From Chitinophagaceae bacterium (GTDB lineage: Bacteria > Bacteroidota > Bacteroidia > Chitinophagales > Chitinophagaceae), in contig JAOQAL010000214.1 in assembly GCA_025963615.1 (NCBI GenBank), positions 1-5,265 of the forward strand: DNA of 5,265 nucleotides, read 5' to 3'. The position numbers were made by a program, and so were the translations under genes. The notes under the pieces were generated by a model. The model was not told the DNA's origin. It was given only the letters and a program-made list of their open reading frames with translations, and did no database searches. Below, piece after piece: positions 5,064 to 5,265 of the stretch (its first letter is position 1; every line of letters begins with the position of its first letter).

Positions 5064-5174
5064 TTAAAGATTTAAATAGTCATCAATCAGCTTTAAAGCA
5101 AACCAAAGATCCATATCACCACCATTCATTTTTAAACTCCCCGTTGAGCTTTCGATTATCTTATGAGCTTTTGG
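5064..5174 (-). pseudogene. Short protein-like 3' fragment of unknown origin
   Basis: On the minus strand 36 codons are open before a TAA at 5064-5066. The translation ends with MNGGDMDLWFALKLIDDYLN and a final L, preceded by KAHKIIESSTGSLK. The composition looks like a real soluble C-terminus rather than random AT-rich DNA. The frame is closed upstream by a TGA at 5175-5177, right before a repeat. The longest ATG-started piece (ATG at 5129) has only 21 residues. It could be the surviving end of a gene broken by the repeat, part of a repeat element, or chance. I do not recognise the family. Confidence 0.3.
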
Positions 5175-5189
5175 TCACTTTTTTTCTTT

Positions 5190-5219
5190 CTTTTTGTTTG
5201 GCCAAAAAGAAACAAAAAG
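5190..5219. repeat. Inverted repeat with central TTTGGCCAAA palindrome
   Basis: CTTTTTGTTT (5190-5199) and AAACAAAAAG (5210-5219) are perfect 10-bp inverted arms, and TTTGGCCAAA (5197-5206) is a perfect palindrome overlapping the first arm. Together with the hairpin at 5224-5252 it looks like part of a multi-copy intergenic element. I recall similar sequence in Chitinophagaceae and Sphingobacteriaceae genomes but cannot check it. Confidence 0.7.
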
Positions 5220-5223
5220 GCCC

Positions 5224-5252
5224 CCCGAAAACGATAACAGCACGTTTTCGGG
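5224..5252. repeat. GC-containing perfect hairpin at right edge
   Basis: CCCGAAAACG (5224-5233) and CGTTTTCGGG (5243-5252) are perfect inverted arms around a 9-nt loop. There is no T-run after the stem on the plus strand. On the minus strand the next bases are GGGGCC, so it is not a standard intrinsic terminator. It starts 4 bp after the previous inverted repeat, and the two are probably one element that may continue beyond the window. Confidence 0.7.
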
Positions 5253-5265
5253 CTGGTTCCCTGAT

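Overview
The window looks like a piece of a Bacteroidota chromosome, probably near Chitinophagaceae/Sphingobacteriales. This is inferred from protein resemblance (CreD, a winged-helix regulator and small membrane proteins of the types seen in that phylum), the AT-rich composition, the lack of clear Shine-Dalgarno sequences, and intergenic repeats that look dispersed. No marker gene settles the taxonomy. All recognisable genes are on the minus strand, so the window reads biologically from right to left.

Right edge (about 4925-5265): no intact gene. It holds several inverted repeats, a 36-codon open stretch that resembles a gene 3' end, and a palindromic block just upstream of the first gene. 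Main cluster (4924 to 2165): a 99-residue winged-helix regulator (HTH_34 type); a palindromic candidate operator; a 162-residue four-helix membrane protein; a 119-bp gap holding a degenerate copy of that gene's 3' end; a 468-residue cobalamin-binding-type radical SAM enzyme with the CxxxCxxC cluster motif; and, 17 bp further on, a 128-residue three-helix membrane protein. A 372-bp intergenic region (1793-2164) follows, filled in part by blocks with an 8-bp period, some in inverted orientation. Then come a 78-residue two-helix protein and, 2 bp later, creD. A strong intrinsic terminator (154-184) closes this unit. At the left edge is the start of a diacylglycerol kinase (dgkA) that appears frameshifted and runs off the window.

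From general knowledge of Bacteroidota, HTH_34 regulators, small membrane proteins and CreD often occur together as an envelope-related locus. Here a radical SAM/B12-type enzyme and its small membrane partner lie between the regulator and the creD pair. The most attractive reading is an envelope-associated cluster in which a regulator controls membrane proteins and a radical SAM enzyme acting on an unknown, possibly lipid or membrane-linked, substrate. The repeat blocks on either side of the radical SAM section and the duplicated gene tail suggest that the present order arose by rearrangement. Nothing in the window proves that the two halves are co-transcribed or functionally linked.
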